Shown: positions 1 to 10,318, counted from the stretch's first letter. The stretch: DNA of 64,000 nucleotides from Armatimonadota bacterium (GCA_031081675.1 JAVHLZ010000003.1:60784-124783), one strand, 5' to 3'. The notes: generated by a model not told the origin, from the letters alone. Translations and numbers: made by a program.

Positions 1-479
1 TGACCACCGGCAACAAGAGCGAGCTCAGCGTGGGCTACGCCACCCTGTACGGCGACATGGCGGGGGGCTTCGCCGTCCTCAAGGATGTCCCCAAGACGCT
101 GGTGTACCGCCTGGCCCGCTGGCGCAACGGGCGCGGGCGGGTCATCCCCGACGGTGTCCTGGAACGGCCTCCCACCGCCGAGCTGCGCCCCGGGCAGAAG
201 GATACCGACACCCTGCCCCCCTACGAGGTCCTGGACCCGATCCTCAAGATGTACGTGGAGGAGGACAGACCCCCGGAGGAGATCGTGGCGGCGGGCTTTC
301 CGGCCGAGGTGGTCCGGCGGGTCGTCGAGATGGTCGACCGCAACGAGTACAAGCGCCGCCAGGCCCCGCCGGGAGTGAAGATCACCCCCAAAGCCTTCGG
401 CAAGGACCGCCGGCTGCCCATCACCAACCGCTACCGGCCCCCCGTGCCGACCGAACCGGGGGCGCGGCGGGCTCCGTGA
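1..479 (+). CDS. nadE: NAD+ synthetase, glutamine-dependent type (C-terminal part, gene enters from the left)
   Basis: The reading frame is open from base 3 and stops at 477-479. The start lies outside the window. The visible part opens with [12 protein letters not shown], the ATP/NaAD-binding segment of the synthetase domain, followed by [16 protein letters not shown]. It ends with [13 protein letters not shown] and [14 protein letters not shown], the C-terminal signature common in the long glutamine-hydrolysing NadE family. The enzyme amidates nicotinic acid adenine dinucleotide to NAD+ in the cytoplasm. The glutaminase domain itself is not visible, so glutamine dependence is inferred from the C-terminal tail. 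The next gene starts inside the stop codon (GTGA overlap), so the two are translationally coupled. Confidence 0.93.
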   Translation, partial: TTGNKSELSVGYATLYGDMAGGFAVLKDVPKTLVYRLARWRNGRGRVIPDGVLERPPTAELRPGQKDTDTLPPYEVLDPILKMYVEEDRPPEEIVAAGFPAEVVRRVVEMVDRNEYKRRQAPPGVKITPKAFGKDRRLPITNRYRPPVPTEPGARRAP

Positions 480-2944
480 GTATGCCGCTGAGATCCCGCT
501 ACCACATCGAGACGTCCCCCGCGCCCCTGCCGTGGTCGCCCCCGGCCCGCTTTCTGCTCGGGGAGAACGACGACTACGTGAAGTACGGGCACCCCCCGTT
601 TCCCACGCCCGGCCGGGGCGACCCCTACTGGACGCCGGAGATCATCACCCAGACCTGGTACATGGCCGCCACCGGCCGCATCCCCATTTCGGGAGCGGGC
701 TACGGCGGGCCGTTTGCGGGTCCGGGGTTTGACGCCATCTGGCTGGACATGTCCGAGATCGTCCGCCCCACCCGGGACGGCATCCACGGACGGGAGTACA
801 TCTCCACCGCCGTGGACCTGGGGCGCACGCCGCCCCACCTGACGCCGGGCGAAGAGCCGCGGCTCACGCTGCTCACGGTGCCGCTTCCGGTGGTGTTCAA
901 CCCCTATCCGTTTCCCGCCCCGACCCGGGCCCCGATCCGGGCCGCAGTCCTGGCGGCTCAGCGGCTGGGCACCCTGGCCATCATCGTCCCGGAGCAGTGG
1001 GGCGACGACCTGGCCGACGTCCGCGCCGCGGTCGCCCCGCGCCTGCGCCCCGACGAGGTGGACCGGTGCGCGGCCCTCTGGCGGGCGGCCCCCTACGTGG
1101 AGGTGGAGGGCGCCGACCCGGAGGCGACGGGCCGGCTGAAGGCCAGGCGGCCCGACCTGGTGGTAGGGTGGCATGTGCCCCTGGACCACGCCGATCCGGA
1201 CACCGTGGAGCGGATGGTGCGGGCGGGCGCCGAGGTGGTCCACCTGGCCGCCGACGAGTACGGGCGCAGCCGGCGGGGTTTTGTGGCCGACGCCCTGCGG
1301 GAGATCCACCGACACCTGGTAGAGTGCGGCATCCGGGATGAGGTGACCCTGCTGGCCAGCGGGGGCATCGCCGCCGCCGAGCACGTCCCCAAGGCCCTCA
1401 TCTGCGGCGCGGACCTGGTGGCGGTGGACGTCATCCTGCCGGTGGCCTTCGGGTGCGCCCTGTGGGCGGACCGGTCCGCCTGCGCCGCCGAGGCGGGGGA
1501 CTTCAGCCCGGAGTGGGGGGCCCAGCGCCTGGTGAACCTCATGGCGGCGTGGCGGGACCAGCTGCTGGAAGTGCTGGGCGCCATGGGCATGCGCGAGGTC
1601 CGCCGGCTGCGCGGCGAAGCGGGCCGGGCCATCTTCCAGCCCGAGGAGGAGCGGGCGTTCCGGTCCCTGTGTGTCCACATCCGGCCCGCGCCCCCCGAGC
1701 CGCCGCCGGACCAGGTGCCCGCCATGGGCGACCTGCGGTGGACGGCGGACCTGCTGCAGGCGACGTGGGTGCAGGCGGCCACCGGCCGCCCGCCCGAGCG
1801 CGGGGAGTACCGGGTGGGACGCTCGGGCGGAGGATTCGACATCCTGCGTTTCGTCAGCGAGGTGGACGGCGTCACGCCGGCCGCCCTGCCTCCCGACACC
1901 CCGGTGGACCTCTCTCTGCCGCTCAACCGCCGCGGGGACGGCCCGCCGATCACCCTCCCCGTGCCCTGGTACGGGGGCGGGATGTCCTTCGGATCGGTGA
2001 GCCTGCAGACCATGCTGGCGCGGGCCATGGCCGCCCGGGAGATCGGCACCTTCACCAGCACCGGGGAGGGCGGGTACCCGGACGAGCTGATCCCCTACGC
2101 CGACCACGTCATCACCCAGGTGGCGACCGGCCTGTTCGGGGTGCGGGAAGAGACCATCCAGCGGGCGCGGTTCGTGGAGTTCAAGTACGCCCAGGGCGCC
2201 AAGCCGGGGCTGGGCGGTCACCTGCTGGGGGGCAAGACCACCGAGGCGGTGGCGCTGATGCGGGAGGCGGTGGCGTGGACGTCGCTGTTCTCGCCGTTCC
2301 CCTTCCACAGCGTCTACTCGGTGGAGGACCACAAGAAGCACGTGGACTGGATCCGCACCGTCAACCCCCGGGCCGTGGTGGCGGTCAAGGTCAGCACCCC
2401 CACCGACGTGGACATGGTGGCGGTGGGCATCTACTACGCCGGGGCCCACATCGTCCACCTGGACGGCGGGTACGGGGGGACCGGCGCCGCGCCCGAGATC
2501 GCCAAGAAGAACATCGCCATGCCCATCGAGTACGCCATCCCCAAGGTGCACCGGTTCCTGGAGCAGGAGGGGATCCGGGACGAGATCGTGCTGATGGCCA
2601 GCGGCGGCATCCGCACCGCCTACGACATCGCCAAGTGCATCGCCCTGGGCGCCGACGGCGCGGTCGTCGGGATGGCCGACCTGGTGGCCATGGGCTGCAC
2701 GCGGCTGGCCGACTGCGAGAAGGGCAGGGGGTGCCCGTTCGGCATCACCACCACCGATCCCGACCTGTCGCGGCTGATCGACCCGGCCTGGGCGGCCGGC
2801 CGCATCGCCAACCTCTACCGGGCGTGGGCGATCCAGCTGGCGGACCTGCTGCGGGCGCTGGGCCTGCGCTCGATCCGGGCGCTGCGGGGCCGGACCGACC
2901 TGCTGGTCTACCTGGACCGCCCGCCCGCGGAGGACGCCCGATGA
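476..2944 (+). CDS. Glutamate synthase-like FMN/Fe-S protein with a duplicated, partly degenerate domain
   Basis: An 822-residue protein made of two related halves. The C-terminal half (about 405-822) is a recognisable FMN-binding glutamate synthase domain. It has [36 protein letters not shown], the barrel-end motif [16 protein letters not shown], and a cysteine cluster [18 protein letters not shown] for an iron-sulfur centre. The N-terminal half (about 1-400) repeats the layout ([17 protein letters not shown], then a similar helical tail), but has lost the glycine-rich substrate loops and the cysteine cluster. It is therefore probably non-catalytic or structural. A GTG start at 476 overlaps the nadE stop; an ATG two codons later (482) is possible. 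It overlaps the next gene by ATGA. With that amidotransferase it should form a glutamine-dependent amino-transfer enzyme. Whether the acceptor is 2-oxoglutarate is not shown, since related MgsC and GlxD proteins use other substrates. Confidence 0.82.
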   Translation: MSMPLRSRYHIETSPAPLPWSPPARFLLGENDDYVKYGHPPFPTPGRGDPYWTPEIITQTWYMAATGRIPISGAGYGGPFAGPGFDAIWLDMSEIVRPTRDGIHGREYISTAVDLGRTPPHLTPGEEPRLTLLTVPLPVVFNPYPFPAPTRAPIRAAVLAAQRLGTLAIIVPEQWGDDLADVRAAVAPRLRPDEVDRCAALWRAAPYVEVEGADPEATGRLKARRPDLVVGWHVPLDHADPDTVERMVRAGAEVVHLAADEYGRSRRGFVADALREIHRHLVECGIRDEVTLLASGGIAAAEHVPKALICGADLVAVDVILPVAFGCALWADRSACAAEAGDFSPEWGAQRLVNLMAAWRDQLLEVLGAMGMREVRRLRGEAGRAIFQPEEERAFRSLCVHIRPAPPEPPPDQVPAMGDLRWTADLLQATWVQAATGRPPERGEYRVGRSGGGFDILRFVSEVDGVTPAALPPDTPVDLSLPLNRRGDGPPITLPVPWYGGGMSFGSVSLQTMLARAMAAREIGTFTSTGEGGYPDELIPYADHVITQVATGLFGVREETIQRARFVEFKYAQGAKPGLGGHLLGGKTTEAVALMREAVAWTSLFSPFPFHSVYSVEDHKKHVDWIRTVNPRAVVAVKVSTPTDVDMVAVGIYYAGAHIVHLDGGYGGTGAAPEIAKKNIAMPIEYAIPKVHRFLEQEGIRDEIVLMASGGIRTAYDIAKCIALGADGAVVGMADLVAMGCTRLADCEKGRGCPFGITTTDPDLSRLIDPAWAAGRIANLYRAWAIQLADLLRALGLRSIRALRGRTDLLVYLDRPPAEDAR

Positions 2945-5556
2945 GGCCCGAGGCCCTCTCCCGGCTGATCGCGTCCCGGCGCTGCCTCACCCCGCCCCCG
3001 GGCGGCCGGCGCGGCAAGGCGGAGGCCGAGGGCGGCTGCGGCGTGGTGGGGCTGGCGTGCTCGGCGCCGGTGCGGGGCCGGCACATCCTGGCCCCCTGCC
3101 GGCAGATGCACAACCGCGGCAACGGCAAAGGCGGAGGGCTGGCCGCCGCCGGGCTCGTGCCCGAGCAGCTGGGCGTGGACGAGCGGACCCTGCGGGAGGA
3201 CTACCTGATCCAGGTGGCGCTGCTGGAGCCGTCGGCCTACGACGACGTGGTCCGCCAGTTCGTCGAGCCCGCCCTGGATGTCCGCGCCGGCGGTCCCGCG
3301 CCCACCCTGGACGACCACCGGGAGGTGGAGGGGCTGGAGGTCCGCCCCCCGGACGTGTGGCGGTGCTTCGCCCGGGTGCGGGAGGACGTCCTGGACGCCT
3401 TCATCGCCGCGCACGGCCTGGAGGATGTGGACCGGCGGACAGCCGAGGACGAGTACATCTCCCAGTGGGCCTTCCGCCTCAACCGCTCCCTGTACGCCGC
3501 CGACCGGCGGCGGGCGTTCGTCCTCTCGTACGGGCGCGACCTGCTGGTCTTCAAGATCGTCGGCTACGCCGAGCAGGCGCTGCGCTACTACCGCCTGGAG
3601 GACCTGCAGGCCCGGGTGTGGATCGGCCACCAGCGATACCCCACCAAGGGGCGGGTGTGGCACCCCGGCGGCGCCCACCCCTTCGCGGCCCTGGACGTGG
3701 CCCTGGTCCACAACGGCGACTTCGCCAACTACCACGCGGTCAGCGAGTACCTGGCCCAGCGCCACCTGTACCCGCTGTTTCTGACCGACACCGAGGTGGC
3801 GGTGCTGCTGTTCGACCTGTGGGCCCGGACGTATGGCTATCCCCTGGAGCACGTGATCGAGGCCCTGGCGCCCACGACCGAACGGGACTTCCTGATGCTG
3901 CCTCCGGACCGCCAGCGGATCTACCGCGCCCTGCAGGCCACCCACATCCACGGCTCGCCCGACGGCCCGTGGTTCTTCATCATCGCGCGCACCGTGGCGG
4001 GAGGGCGGGACCGCGGGACAGCGGCAGCGCGGGCGGCCCAGGCGTGGCAGCTCATCGGCATCACCGACACCTCGATGTTGCGGCCGCAGGTCTTTGCCCT
4101 CCAGGAAGGCGCCGGCGTCAGCGTCGGCGTCGTGGCCAGCGAGAAACAGGCCATCGATGCCACCCTGGCCAGCCTGCACCACGAGGATCCCCGGGTGGGG
4201 CCGGTGGCCGACCTGTACTGGAACGCCCGGGGCGGCTCGTACACCGACGGGGGCGCGTTCGTGTTCACGGTGACGCCGGACGGCATGCTGGTCTGCACCA
4301 ACAAGTTCGGACAGCCGGTCTCGGTACCGCCGGGTCAGGAGCCCTACGTCCCCCTGATCCGCCTGCGGCCGCCGGCCCTCACCGCCCGGCCCATCGGCGG
4401 GGCGGCGGGCGTTCCGTCGCCCGACTTCGGCTCCGAGGAGGCCCTGCGGGGACAGGCCCGCCGGGGGCTGGCCGAGTGGGACTACGAGGCGCTGGTGGGC
4501 TGGCTGCGGGCGGTCCGCCACCGCGCCCGGCGCGATCCGCGGGCGCGGGAGATGGCGGTGGGGGTCCTGACCTGGCTCATCGACCGCCGGCTGCCCGCCG
4601 GACGCAAAAAGCGCAGCTCCGTCCTGGCCCTGCTGCACGGGGCGCTGTACGGGGTGCTCCGGGAGGTGCCGCCGCTGCCGGCCGACGGTCCCTGGCACCG
4701 GCTGGCCTGGGCCGGCCGTCCGGAGCTGGTCCCGCCGCCGGCGCCCGACCACACGCTGGTGGTGGACGCCGAGGGCTTCCCCTCCGAAGGCCCGGACAGT
4801 CTCGCCCGGACCCTGGTGGCCGCCTACGAGGCCGGCTGGCGGCGGTATGTGGTCTTCAGCGTGCGGGGCCAGCGCTTTGTGGGCGTAGGGTTCGGCCCCC
4901 GGACCGCCGGCGTGCGGATCGATGTCTACGGCAGTCCCGGGGACTACCTGGGCTCGGGCCTGGACGGCATGGAGATCCGCGTGCACGGCGACGCCCAGGA
5001 CCAGGTGGGCCAGATCCTCAAGGCGGGACGCCTGGTGATCCACGGCAGCGTGGGCCAGACCCTGCTGTACGGCGCCAAGGGCGGGGAGGTCTACATCCTG
5101 GGCAACGCCGCCGGCCGCCCGCTGATCAACGCCGTGGGCCGGCCCCGGGTCGTCATCAACGGCACCGCCCTGGACTACCTGGCCGAGTCGTTCATGGCCG
5201 GCGACCCCCTGCACGGCGGAGGGTTCTGCATCCTCAACGGGATCCGCGTCGAGCCCGACGGGACCATCGCCGACCTGGACACGCCGTATCCCGGCGGCAA
5301 CCTGTTTTCCCTGGCCAGCGGCGGCGCCATCTACGTCCGCGACCCCCACCGCCGGCTGGACGACGAGCAGCTCAACGGCGGGCGGTATGCCGCGCTCACC
5401 GACGCCGACTGGGCCGTCATCCTGCCGTACCTGGAAGAGAACGAGAGGCTGTTCGACATCCCCGTCGAGCGCCTGCTGACGGTGGACGGGGTCCGCCGCC
5501 ATCCCCGCGACGTCTACCGCAAGGTGGAACCGGTGGAGCTGGCCGTCCTCAAGTGA
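2941..5556 (+). CDS. Class II glutamine amidotransferase fused to GXGXG domain (glutamate synthase-like)
   Basis: An 871-residue partner of the preceding FMN protein. A short N-terminal extension, probably a propeptide, precedes Cys33 in GGCGVVGLA, the expected N-terminal nucleophile of class II (Ntn) amidotransferases. Further class II landmarks are QMHNRGNGKGGG, IGHQRYPTKG and HNGDFANY. The last 230 residues or so form the GXGXG beta-helix domain of glutamate synthases (GSGLDGMEIRVHGDAQDQ, GSVGQTLLYGAKGGEVYILGN). In archaeal-type and N-methylglutamate synthase-type enzymes these two modules are separate proteins; here they are fused. The amidotransferase would release ammonia from glutamine and channel it to the FMN subunit. 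Start ATG 2941 is chosen for its ATGA overlap with the upstream stop. The frame is open further upstream, but only as a shadow of the FMN gene. Confidence 0.85.
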   Translation: MRPEALSRLIASRRCLTPPPGGRRGKAEAEGGCGVVGLACSAPVRGRHILAPCRQMHNRGNGKGGGLAAAGLVPEQLGVDERTLREDYLIQVALLEPSAYDDVVRQFVEPALDVRAGGPAPTLDDHREVEGLEVRPPDVWRCFARVREDVLDAFIAAHGLEDVDRRTAEDEYISQWAFRLNRSLYAADRRRAFVLSYGRDLLVFKIVGYAEQALRYYRLEDLQARVWIGHQRYPTKGRVWHPGGAHPFAALDVALVHNGDFANYHAVSEYLAQRHLYPLFLTDTEVAVLLFDLWARTYGYPLEHVIEALAPTTERDFLMLPPDRQRIYRALQATHIHGSPDGPWFFIIARTVAGGRDRGTAAARAAQAWQLIGITDTSMLRPQVFALQEGAGVSVGVVASEKQAIDATLASLHHEDPRVGPVADLYWNARGGSYTDGGAFVFTVTPDGMLVCTNKFGQPVSVPPGQEPYVPLIRLRPPALTARPIGGAAGVPSPDFGSEEALRGQARRGLAEWDYEALVGWLRAVRHRARRDPRAREMAVGVLTWLIDRRLPAGRKKRSSVLALLHGALYGVLREVPPLPADGPWHRLAWAGRPELVPPPAPDHTLVVDAEGFPSEGPDSLARTLVAAYEAGWRRYVVFSVRGQRFVGVGFGPRTAGVRIDVYGSPGDYLGSGLDGMEIRVHGDAQDQVGQILKAGRLVIHGSVGQTLLYGAKGGEVYILGNAAGRPLINAVGRPRVVINGTALDYLAESFMAGDPLHGGGFCILNGIRVEPDGTIADLDTPYPGGNLFSLASGGAIYVRDPHRRLDDEQLNGGRYAALTDADWAVILPYLEENERLFDIPVERLLTVDGVRRHPRDVYRKVEPVELAVLK

Positions 5557-5596
5557 CGCCCGGGCGGGGCCGCGTCCGCGCCGCCCGAGACGCTTG

Positions 5597-5628
5597 CCTC
5601 TCCCTCCGGGAGAGGGCCCGGGTGAGGG
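5597..5628 (+). repeat. Dispersed palindromic repeat, copy 1
   Basis: An 8-bp perfect inverted repeat CCTCTCCC/GGGAGAGG around a 3-base centre (5597-5615), followed by the tail GCCCGGGTGAGGG. Two further copies lie at 5674-5706 and 53131-53160 (opposite strand). All copies are outside genes, which fits a REP/MITE-like interspersed element. It can also form an RNA hairpin, but no T-run follows. Confidence 0.7.
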
Positions 5629-5673
5629 AACTGATCTCCGATCCCGGATCCCGCAGTGCATTCAGAACCGGTT

Positions 5674-5706
5674 CCTCTCCCTCGGGGAGAGGGCTCGGGT
5701 GAGAGG
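5674..5706 (+). repeat. Dispersed palindromic repeat, copy 2
   Basis: Same element as at 5597: perfect CCTCTCCC/GGGAGAGG stem (5674-5692), then GCTCGGGTGAGAGG. Its tail runs into AGGAG (5704-5708), which is also the ribosome binding site of the MFS gene starting at 5716, so the repeat contributes to that gene's translation start. Confidence 0.7.
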
Positions 5707-5715
5707 AGAGACACC

Positions 5716-6963
5716 GTGGACGCCCGCCCGGCCTCAGGCGGCGGAGGACCGTGGCGGTGGCTGGCCCTGCTCAGCCTCGCCGAGGTCCTCACCATGCTCA
5801 CCTTCGCCTCCTACTCGGCCGCGCTGCCCGTGCTGCGCCGGCAGTGGCAGATGTCCGCCTCCCAGGCCGGGACCGTGTTCGCCGGCCAGCAGCTGGGCTA
5901 CGCCGCGGCGGTCCTGGCCCTGTCCACCCTCACCGACGTGGTGGGGGTGCGGGCGATCTACCTGGCCGGTGCCCTGTGGAACGCCGTCGCCTCGGCGCTG
6001 TTCGCCGTCGCCGCCGGGGGCTTCGGGTCCGCCCTGGTCCTCCGGGCGCTGGCCGGGGCGGGTCTGGCCGGCACCTATGTGCCGGGCATGCGGCTCGTAG
6101 TGGAGGCGTTTCCCGCCGCCCGCCGGGGCGCGGCCATGGGCATCTACATCGCCTGCTTCTCCGTGGGCGCCAGCCTGTCGCTGCTGCTCACCGGCCTCCT
6201 GTTGCGCGCGGGCTGGCGCCTGGCGTTCGCCGTCGCCTCCGCCGGGCCGCTGCTGGCAGCGGTGGTGGCCTTCCGGATCGTCCGCGACCCGCCCCGCGCT
6301 CCCGCCTCCCTGCGGATGGCGGCCGCCGGAGTGTGGCGCAACGTGCGCGCGCTGCGTCTGATCACGGCGTACGCCGCCCACAACTGGGAGCTGTTCGGCA
6401 TGCGGGCGTGGCTGCCGGCGTTTCTGACGACCCTGTGGGCCGGCCGGGGTCTGTCCCTGGAGGCGGCCGCCTCGCGCGGGGCAACGTTCGCCTCGCTGGT
6501 CCTGCTGGCCGGCGCCGCCAGCAACGCCGCCGGGGGGTGGCTGTCGGACCACCTGGGCCGGCGGCGCACCATCGTCCTGTTCCTCAGCGCCTCGGCGGCC
6601 TGCTCGGCGATCATCGGCTGGACACCGCCCCTGGGCGCCGCCGCGGTCCTGGCCCTGGCGGTGATCTACGGCCTGCTGGTCACCGCCGAGTCGTCCACCC
6701 TGTCCACGGCGGTGGCCGAATCCGCCGCGCCCCACAGCCTGGGTGCCACCCTGGCGGCCCAGTCGGCGGTGGGGTTTGTGGCCACCGCCATCTCCCCCGC
6801 CCTCGTCGGGGTGATCCTGGATGCCACCGGCGGCGGGTGGGGGTGGGCCTTCCTGTCGCTGGGGCTGGCGGCCCTGGTCGGGGTGGGGGCGGTGGCGGTG
6901 GACGCGGGCGCGCGCCCGCCACATCCCGATCCTGGCTCCCGCGCACCGGGTCCGATACAATGA
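5716..6963 (+). CDS. MFS transporter
   Basis: A 415-residue membrane protein with about 12 hydrophobic segments and the arrangement of the major facilitator superfamily. The first segment is WLALLSLAEVLTMLTFASYS. The inter-segment loop around 280 carries GGWLSDHLGRRR, the classic MFS loop motif (GxLsDrxGRR). The substrate cannot be told; the drug/metabolite exporter type is most likely. GTG 5716 is preferred over the upstream in-frame ATG 5656, because AGGAG sits 7 bases before it and the upstream extension is repeat-derived sequence. The gene ends 6 bases before mfd, but mfd seems to have its own promoter. Confidence 0.85.
   Translation: MDARPASGGGGPWRWLALLSLAEVLTMLTFASYSAALPVLRRQWQMSASQAGTVFAGQQLGYAAAVLALSTLTDVVGVRAIYLAGALWNAVASALFAVAAGGFGSALVLRALAGAGLAGTYVPGMRLVVEAFPAARRGAAMGIYIACFSVGASLSLLLTGLLLRAGWRLAFAVASAGPLLAAVVAFRIVRDPPRAPASLRMAAAGVWRNVRALRLITAYAAHNWELFGMRAWLPAFLTTLWAGRGLSLEAAASRGATFASLVLLAGAASNAAGGWLSDHLGRRRTIVLFLSASAACSAIIGWTPPLGAAAVLALAVIYGLLVTAESSTLSTAVAESAAPHSLGATLAAQSAVGFVATAISPALVGVILDATGGGWGWAFLSLGLAALVGVGAVAVDAGARPPHPDPGSRAPGPIQ
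6956..6961 (+). promoter_or_regulatory. -10 element of mfd (likely leaderless promoter)
   Basis: TACAAT lies 8 bases before the GTG start of mfd and no Shine-Dalgarno sequence is visible. Transcription would begin at or next to the start codon. No good -35 box was found. Confidence 0.45.
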
Positions 6964-6969
6964 ATTGTT

Positions 6970-9900
6970 GTGGCCACGTCTCGGGGTGTCGTACACCCGG
7001 GGCGAAGCGCGATCGGGACGCTGTCGGGGCTGCTGCCCCTGCTGCGGAACCTGCCCGAGTACGCCCGCGCCCTCGCCGCCCTGCGGGACGGCCGCCATCC
7101 GCTGGTGGTCGGCCCTGCCCGCGCGGAGAAGGCATATCTTCTGGCCGCGCTGGCGGAGGACCTGACCCTCGCCCGAGGTCACGTCCTGGTGATCTGCCCG
7201 TCCCAGGACGCCGCCGACCGCCTGCACGACGACCTGCTCACCTTCCGCTCCGACCTGGAGGGCCGCGTCGTGTTCTTCCCCCAGCCGGACCTCCTGCGGC
7301 CCGAGGAGCCGCCGTCCCCGCAGGTGGCCGGCGAGCGCCTGGCGGTGATGCTGCGCCTGGGCCAGGGCGACCCCGCCTGGGTCCTGGCCCCGGTGGGTGC
7401 TCTGCTGCGGCCGGTGCCCTCGGCCGCCGAGCTGCGCGCCTCGGCCCGGATCCTGGCGGCGGGCCAGCGGACCGACCGGGATGCGCTGGTGGAATACCTG
7501 CATGCCTCCGGCTACACGCGGGTGGAGCTGGTCGAGTCCAAAGGGCAGTTCGCCGTCCGCGGCGGGATCGTGGACCTCTTCCCCCCGCACCTGGACCGCC
7601 CGGTGCGGGCCGAGTGGCTGGGCGACGACATCGAGTCCCTGCGGGTGTTCGACCCCTCGACCCAGCGCAGCACCGGCACCGTGGCCGAGGTGGTGGTCCC
7701 GCCGGCGGATGACCGCCCCGGCACAGCCACCCTCCTGGACTACCTGCCCGGGGGCTCCCTCCTGGTCTACGACGAGCCCGACGAGCTGCGCCGCCAGTGC
7801 CGCGCCCTGCGGGAGCACGCCGGCGACGGGGGGCTGCTGGACTGGGACGCCCTGGAGTCCGGCGGGCAGACTCTGCGCCGCCTGAGCCTCTCCACCCTGC
7901 ACCCGTCCTTCCGGGCCGACATGGAGGTCACTCTGCCCTGCGCCGGCGTGGAGACCTTCGCCGGACAGATGCGCCTGCTCAGCCGCCGCCTGCAGGAGTG
8001 GCAGGCGGCGGGCCGGCGGATCGTGGTGGTCACCACCCAGAGTCACCGGATTCGGGAAATTCTCTCCGACCACGGCGTGCCGGGAGTGGCGCCGGCCGGC
8101 CCCGGGGAGGTGCCGGCGCCGGGGCAGGTGGCGGTGGCCGACGGCCCGCTGTCGGGCGGATTCCAGATGGACCCTCTGGACCTGGTGGTGGTCACCGACA
8201 GCGAGATCGTGGGCTGGCGGCGCCGGCGGCGGCGGATGCGCTTCCGGGAGGGCGTCCGCCTGTACTCGTGGACGGATCTCTCCCCGGGCGACCTGGTGGT
8301 GCACGTGCACCACGGTATCGGCATCTACCGGGGAATGGTCCGCCTGCTGATGGGCGGCGCCGAGAGGGACTACCTGGAGCTGGAGTATGCCCAGGGCGAC
8401 CGGCTGTACGTGCCCACCGACCAGATCGACCTGGTGCAGCGCTACATCGGCGTGGAGGGCCAGCAGCCCCGCATCCACCGCCTGGGGGGCGCCGAGTGGG
8501 AGCGGGAGAAGAAGCGCGTGCGGGAGGCCGCCCGGGAGCTGGCCCGGGAGCTGCTGCAGCTGTACGCCCTGCGGGAGACGGCGCAGGGGCACGCCTTCGG
8601 CCCCGACACGCCCTGGCAGCAGGAGCTGGAGGCCACCTTCGAGTTCGAGGAAACCCCCGACCAGTGGCTGGCCATCCAGGATGTCAAGAGGGACATGGAG
8701 TCCCCCCGTCCCATGGACCGCCTCATCGCCGGGGACGTGGGCTATGGCAAGACCGAGGTGGCCCTGCGGGCCGCGTTCAAGGCCGTCATGGACGGCCGGC
8801 AGGTGGCCGTGCTGGTGCCCACCACGGTCCTGGCTCAGCAGCACTACACCGTCTTCCTCAAGCGTCTGGCCCCCTACCCGGTGACGGTGGAGGTCCTCAG
8901 CCGCTTCCGCAGCCGCGCCGAGCAGCGCAAGGTCCTGGAGGGGCTGGCGGCGGGGACCGTGGACATCGTCATCGGCACCCACCGGCTGCTGCAGCCCGAC
9001 GTGCGCTTCCGCAACCTGGGCCTGGTGATCATCGACGAGGAGCAGCGGTTCGGCGTCCGCCACAAGGAGCACCTGAAGAAACTGCGGGCCACCGTGGACG
9101 TGCTCGCCCTCACCGCCACGCCCATCCCCCGCACCCTGCACATGTCCCTGGTGGGACTGCGGGACATGTCGGTGATGGAGACGCCGCCCGAGGCCCGGCT
9201 GCCCATCCACACCGAGGTCCGCCCCTACGACGACGCCCTGGTGCGCGCCGCCATCCTGCGCGAGCTGGACCGGGGCGGGCAGGTGTACGTGGTCCACAAC
9301 CGGGTGGAGACCATCGAGCGGGCGGCGCGGCGCATCCGGGCCCTGGTGCCCGAGGCCAGAGTGGCGGTGGCCCACGGGCAGATGCCCGAAGACCGGCTGG
9401 AGCAGGTGATGCTGGACTTTCTGGGCGGGCGGTTCGACGTCCTGGTCTGCACCACCATCGTGGAAATCGGCCTGGACATCCCCCGGGTCAACACCATCCT
9501 CATCGAGGATGCGCACCTGATGGGCCTGTCCCAGCTGTACCAGCTGCGGGGGCGGGTGGGGCGGTCGGACCGGCAGGCCTACTGCTACCTGCTGTACCCG
9601 CGGGGGGCGGCGCTGACCGAGGAGGCCCGCCAGCGTCTGGAAGCCATGCGGGAGTTCGTCGAGCTGGGCTCGGGCTTCAAGCTGGCCCTGCGGGATCTGG
9701 AGATCCGGGGCGCCGGCAACCTGCTGGGCCCCGAGCAGCATGGACACCTGGCGGCGGTGGGCTTTGAGCTGTACACCCGCCTGCTGGACGAGGCCGTGCG
9801 GGAACTGCGCGGGCAGGCGGTGGAGGAGGCCCCCGCCCCCACCATCGACCTGGGCCTGGACGCCTACCTGCCGCAGGACTACATCCCCGACGAGGGCCAG

Positions 9901-10317
9901 CGCATGGCCATGTACCGGAAGATGGCCGCGGCCCGCACCCCGGAGGAGGCCGACGGCGTGGCCGACGAGATCGTCGACCGCTACGGGCCGCCCCCGCCGC
10001 CGGCGGCGGCGTTGCTGGACCTGCTGCGGCTGCGGGAACTGGCGCGGGACGCCGGGATGGCGTCCATCACCCGCGAGCACGACCGCATCCTGATCCGCCC
10101 CGCGGCCGGGTGGACCCTGTCTCCGGAGGAAGAGGCCCGCCTCGTCGGCCGGTTCCGGGGACGGCTGACGGTGTCCGGCCCCGTCCTGCGCCTGCAGGCG
10201 CCGGGGCCCGCCCAGGCCGCCGACGTGGAAGCGGTGCGCCAGGTCCTGGACGCCCTGCGGGGGCTCACGCGCCGCCGCGAGCCCGCCGGGGTTGCGGCCT
10301 CCGGACCCGGAGGGTAG
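6970..10317 (+). CDS. mfd: Transcription-repair coupling factor
   Basis: A 1115-residue protein of normal Mfd length. Order of domains: UvrB-like N-terminal region with the UvrA-binding surface (about 1-330); the CarD-like RNA polymerase interaction domain (about 430-500, SPGDLVVHVHHGIGIYRGM); a superfamily 2 helicase/translocase with Walker A GDVGYGKTEVA (near 588), DEEQ box IIDEEQRFGV (near 687), TATPIPRT and the C-terminal helicase motif QLRGRVGRSDR; then the TRCF domain (about 980-1100). It releases RNA polymerase stalled at lesions and recruits UvrA for excision repair. The GTG start has no ribosome binding site but a -10 box immediately upstream. It heads a row of genes whose order resembles Bacillus mfd-yabO-divIC-yabR. 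Confidence 0.97.
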   Translation: MATSRGVVHPGRSAIGTLSGLLPLLRNLPEYARALAALRDGRHPLVVGPARAEKAYLLAALAEDLTLARGHVLVICPSQDAADRLHDDLLTFRSDLEGRVVFFPQPDLLRPEEPPSPQVAGERLAVMLRLGQGDPAWVLAPVGALLRPVPSAAELRASARILAAGQRTDRDALVEYLHASGYTRVELVESKGQFAVRGGIVDLFPPHLDRPVRAEWLGDDIESLRVFDPSTQRSTGTVAEVVVPPADDRPGTATLLDYLPGGSLLVYDEPDELRRQCRALREHAGDGGLLDWDALESGGQTLRRLSLSTLHPSFRADMEVTLPCAGVETFAGQMRLLSRRLQEWQAAGRRIVVVTTQSHRIREILSDHGVPGVAPAGPGEVPAPGQVAVADGPLSGGFQMDPLDLVVVTDSEIVGWRRRRRRMRFREGVRLYSWTDLSPGDLVVHVHHGIGIYRGMVRLLMGGAERDYLELEYAQGDRLYVPTDQIDLVQRYIGVEGQQPRIHRLGGAEWEREKKRVREAARELARELLQLYALRETAQGHAFGPDTPWQQELEATFEFEETPDQWLAIQDVKRDMESPRPMDRLIAGDVGYGKTEVALRAAFKAVMDGRQVAVLVPTTVLAQQHYTVFLKRLAPYPVTVEVLSRFRSRAEQRKVLEGLAAGTVDIVIGTHRLLQPDVRFRNLGLVIIDEEQRFGVRHKEHLKKLRATVDVLALTATPIPRTLHMSLVGLRDMSVMETPPEARLPIHTEVRPYDDALVRAAILRELDRGGQVYVVHNRVETIERAARRIRALVPEARVAVAHGQMPEDRLEQVMLDFLGGRFDVLVCTTIVEIGLDIPRVNTILIEDAHLMGLSQLYQLRGRVGRSDRQAYCYLLYPRGAALTEEARQRLEAMREFVELGSGFKLALRDLEIRGAGNLLGPEQHGHLAAVGFELYTRLLDEAVRELRGQAVEEAPAPTIDLGLDAYLPQDYIPDEGQRMAMYRKMAAARTPEEADGVADEIVDRYGPPPPPAAALLDLLRLRELARDAGMASITREHDRILIRPAAGWTLSPEEEARLVGRFRGRLTVSGPVLRLQAPGPAQAADVEAVRQVLDALRGLTRRREPAGVAASGPGG

Positions 10318-10318
10318 C

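Noticed and set aside
2908..5661. Long open frame on the minus strand opposite the amidotransferase gene (over 900 codons)
   Set aside because: It is antisense to a clear gene and has proline/glycine/arginine-rich shadow composition; such frames are common at this GC content.
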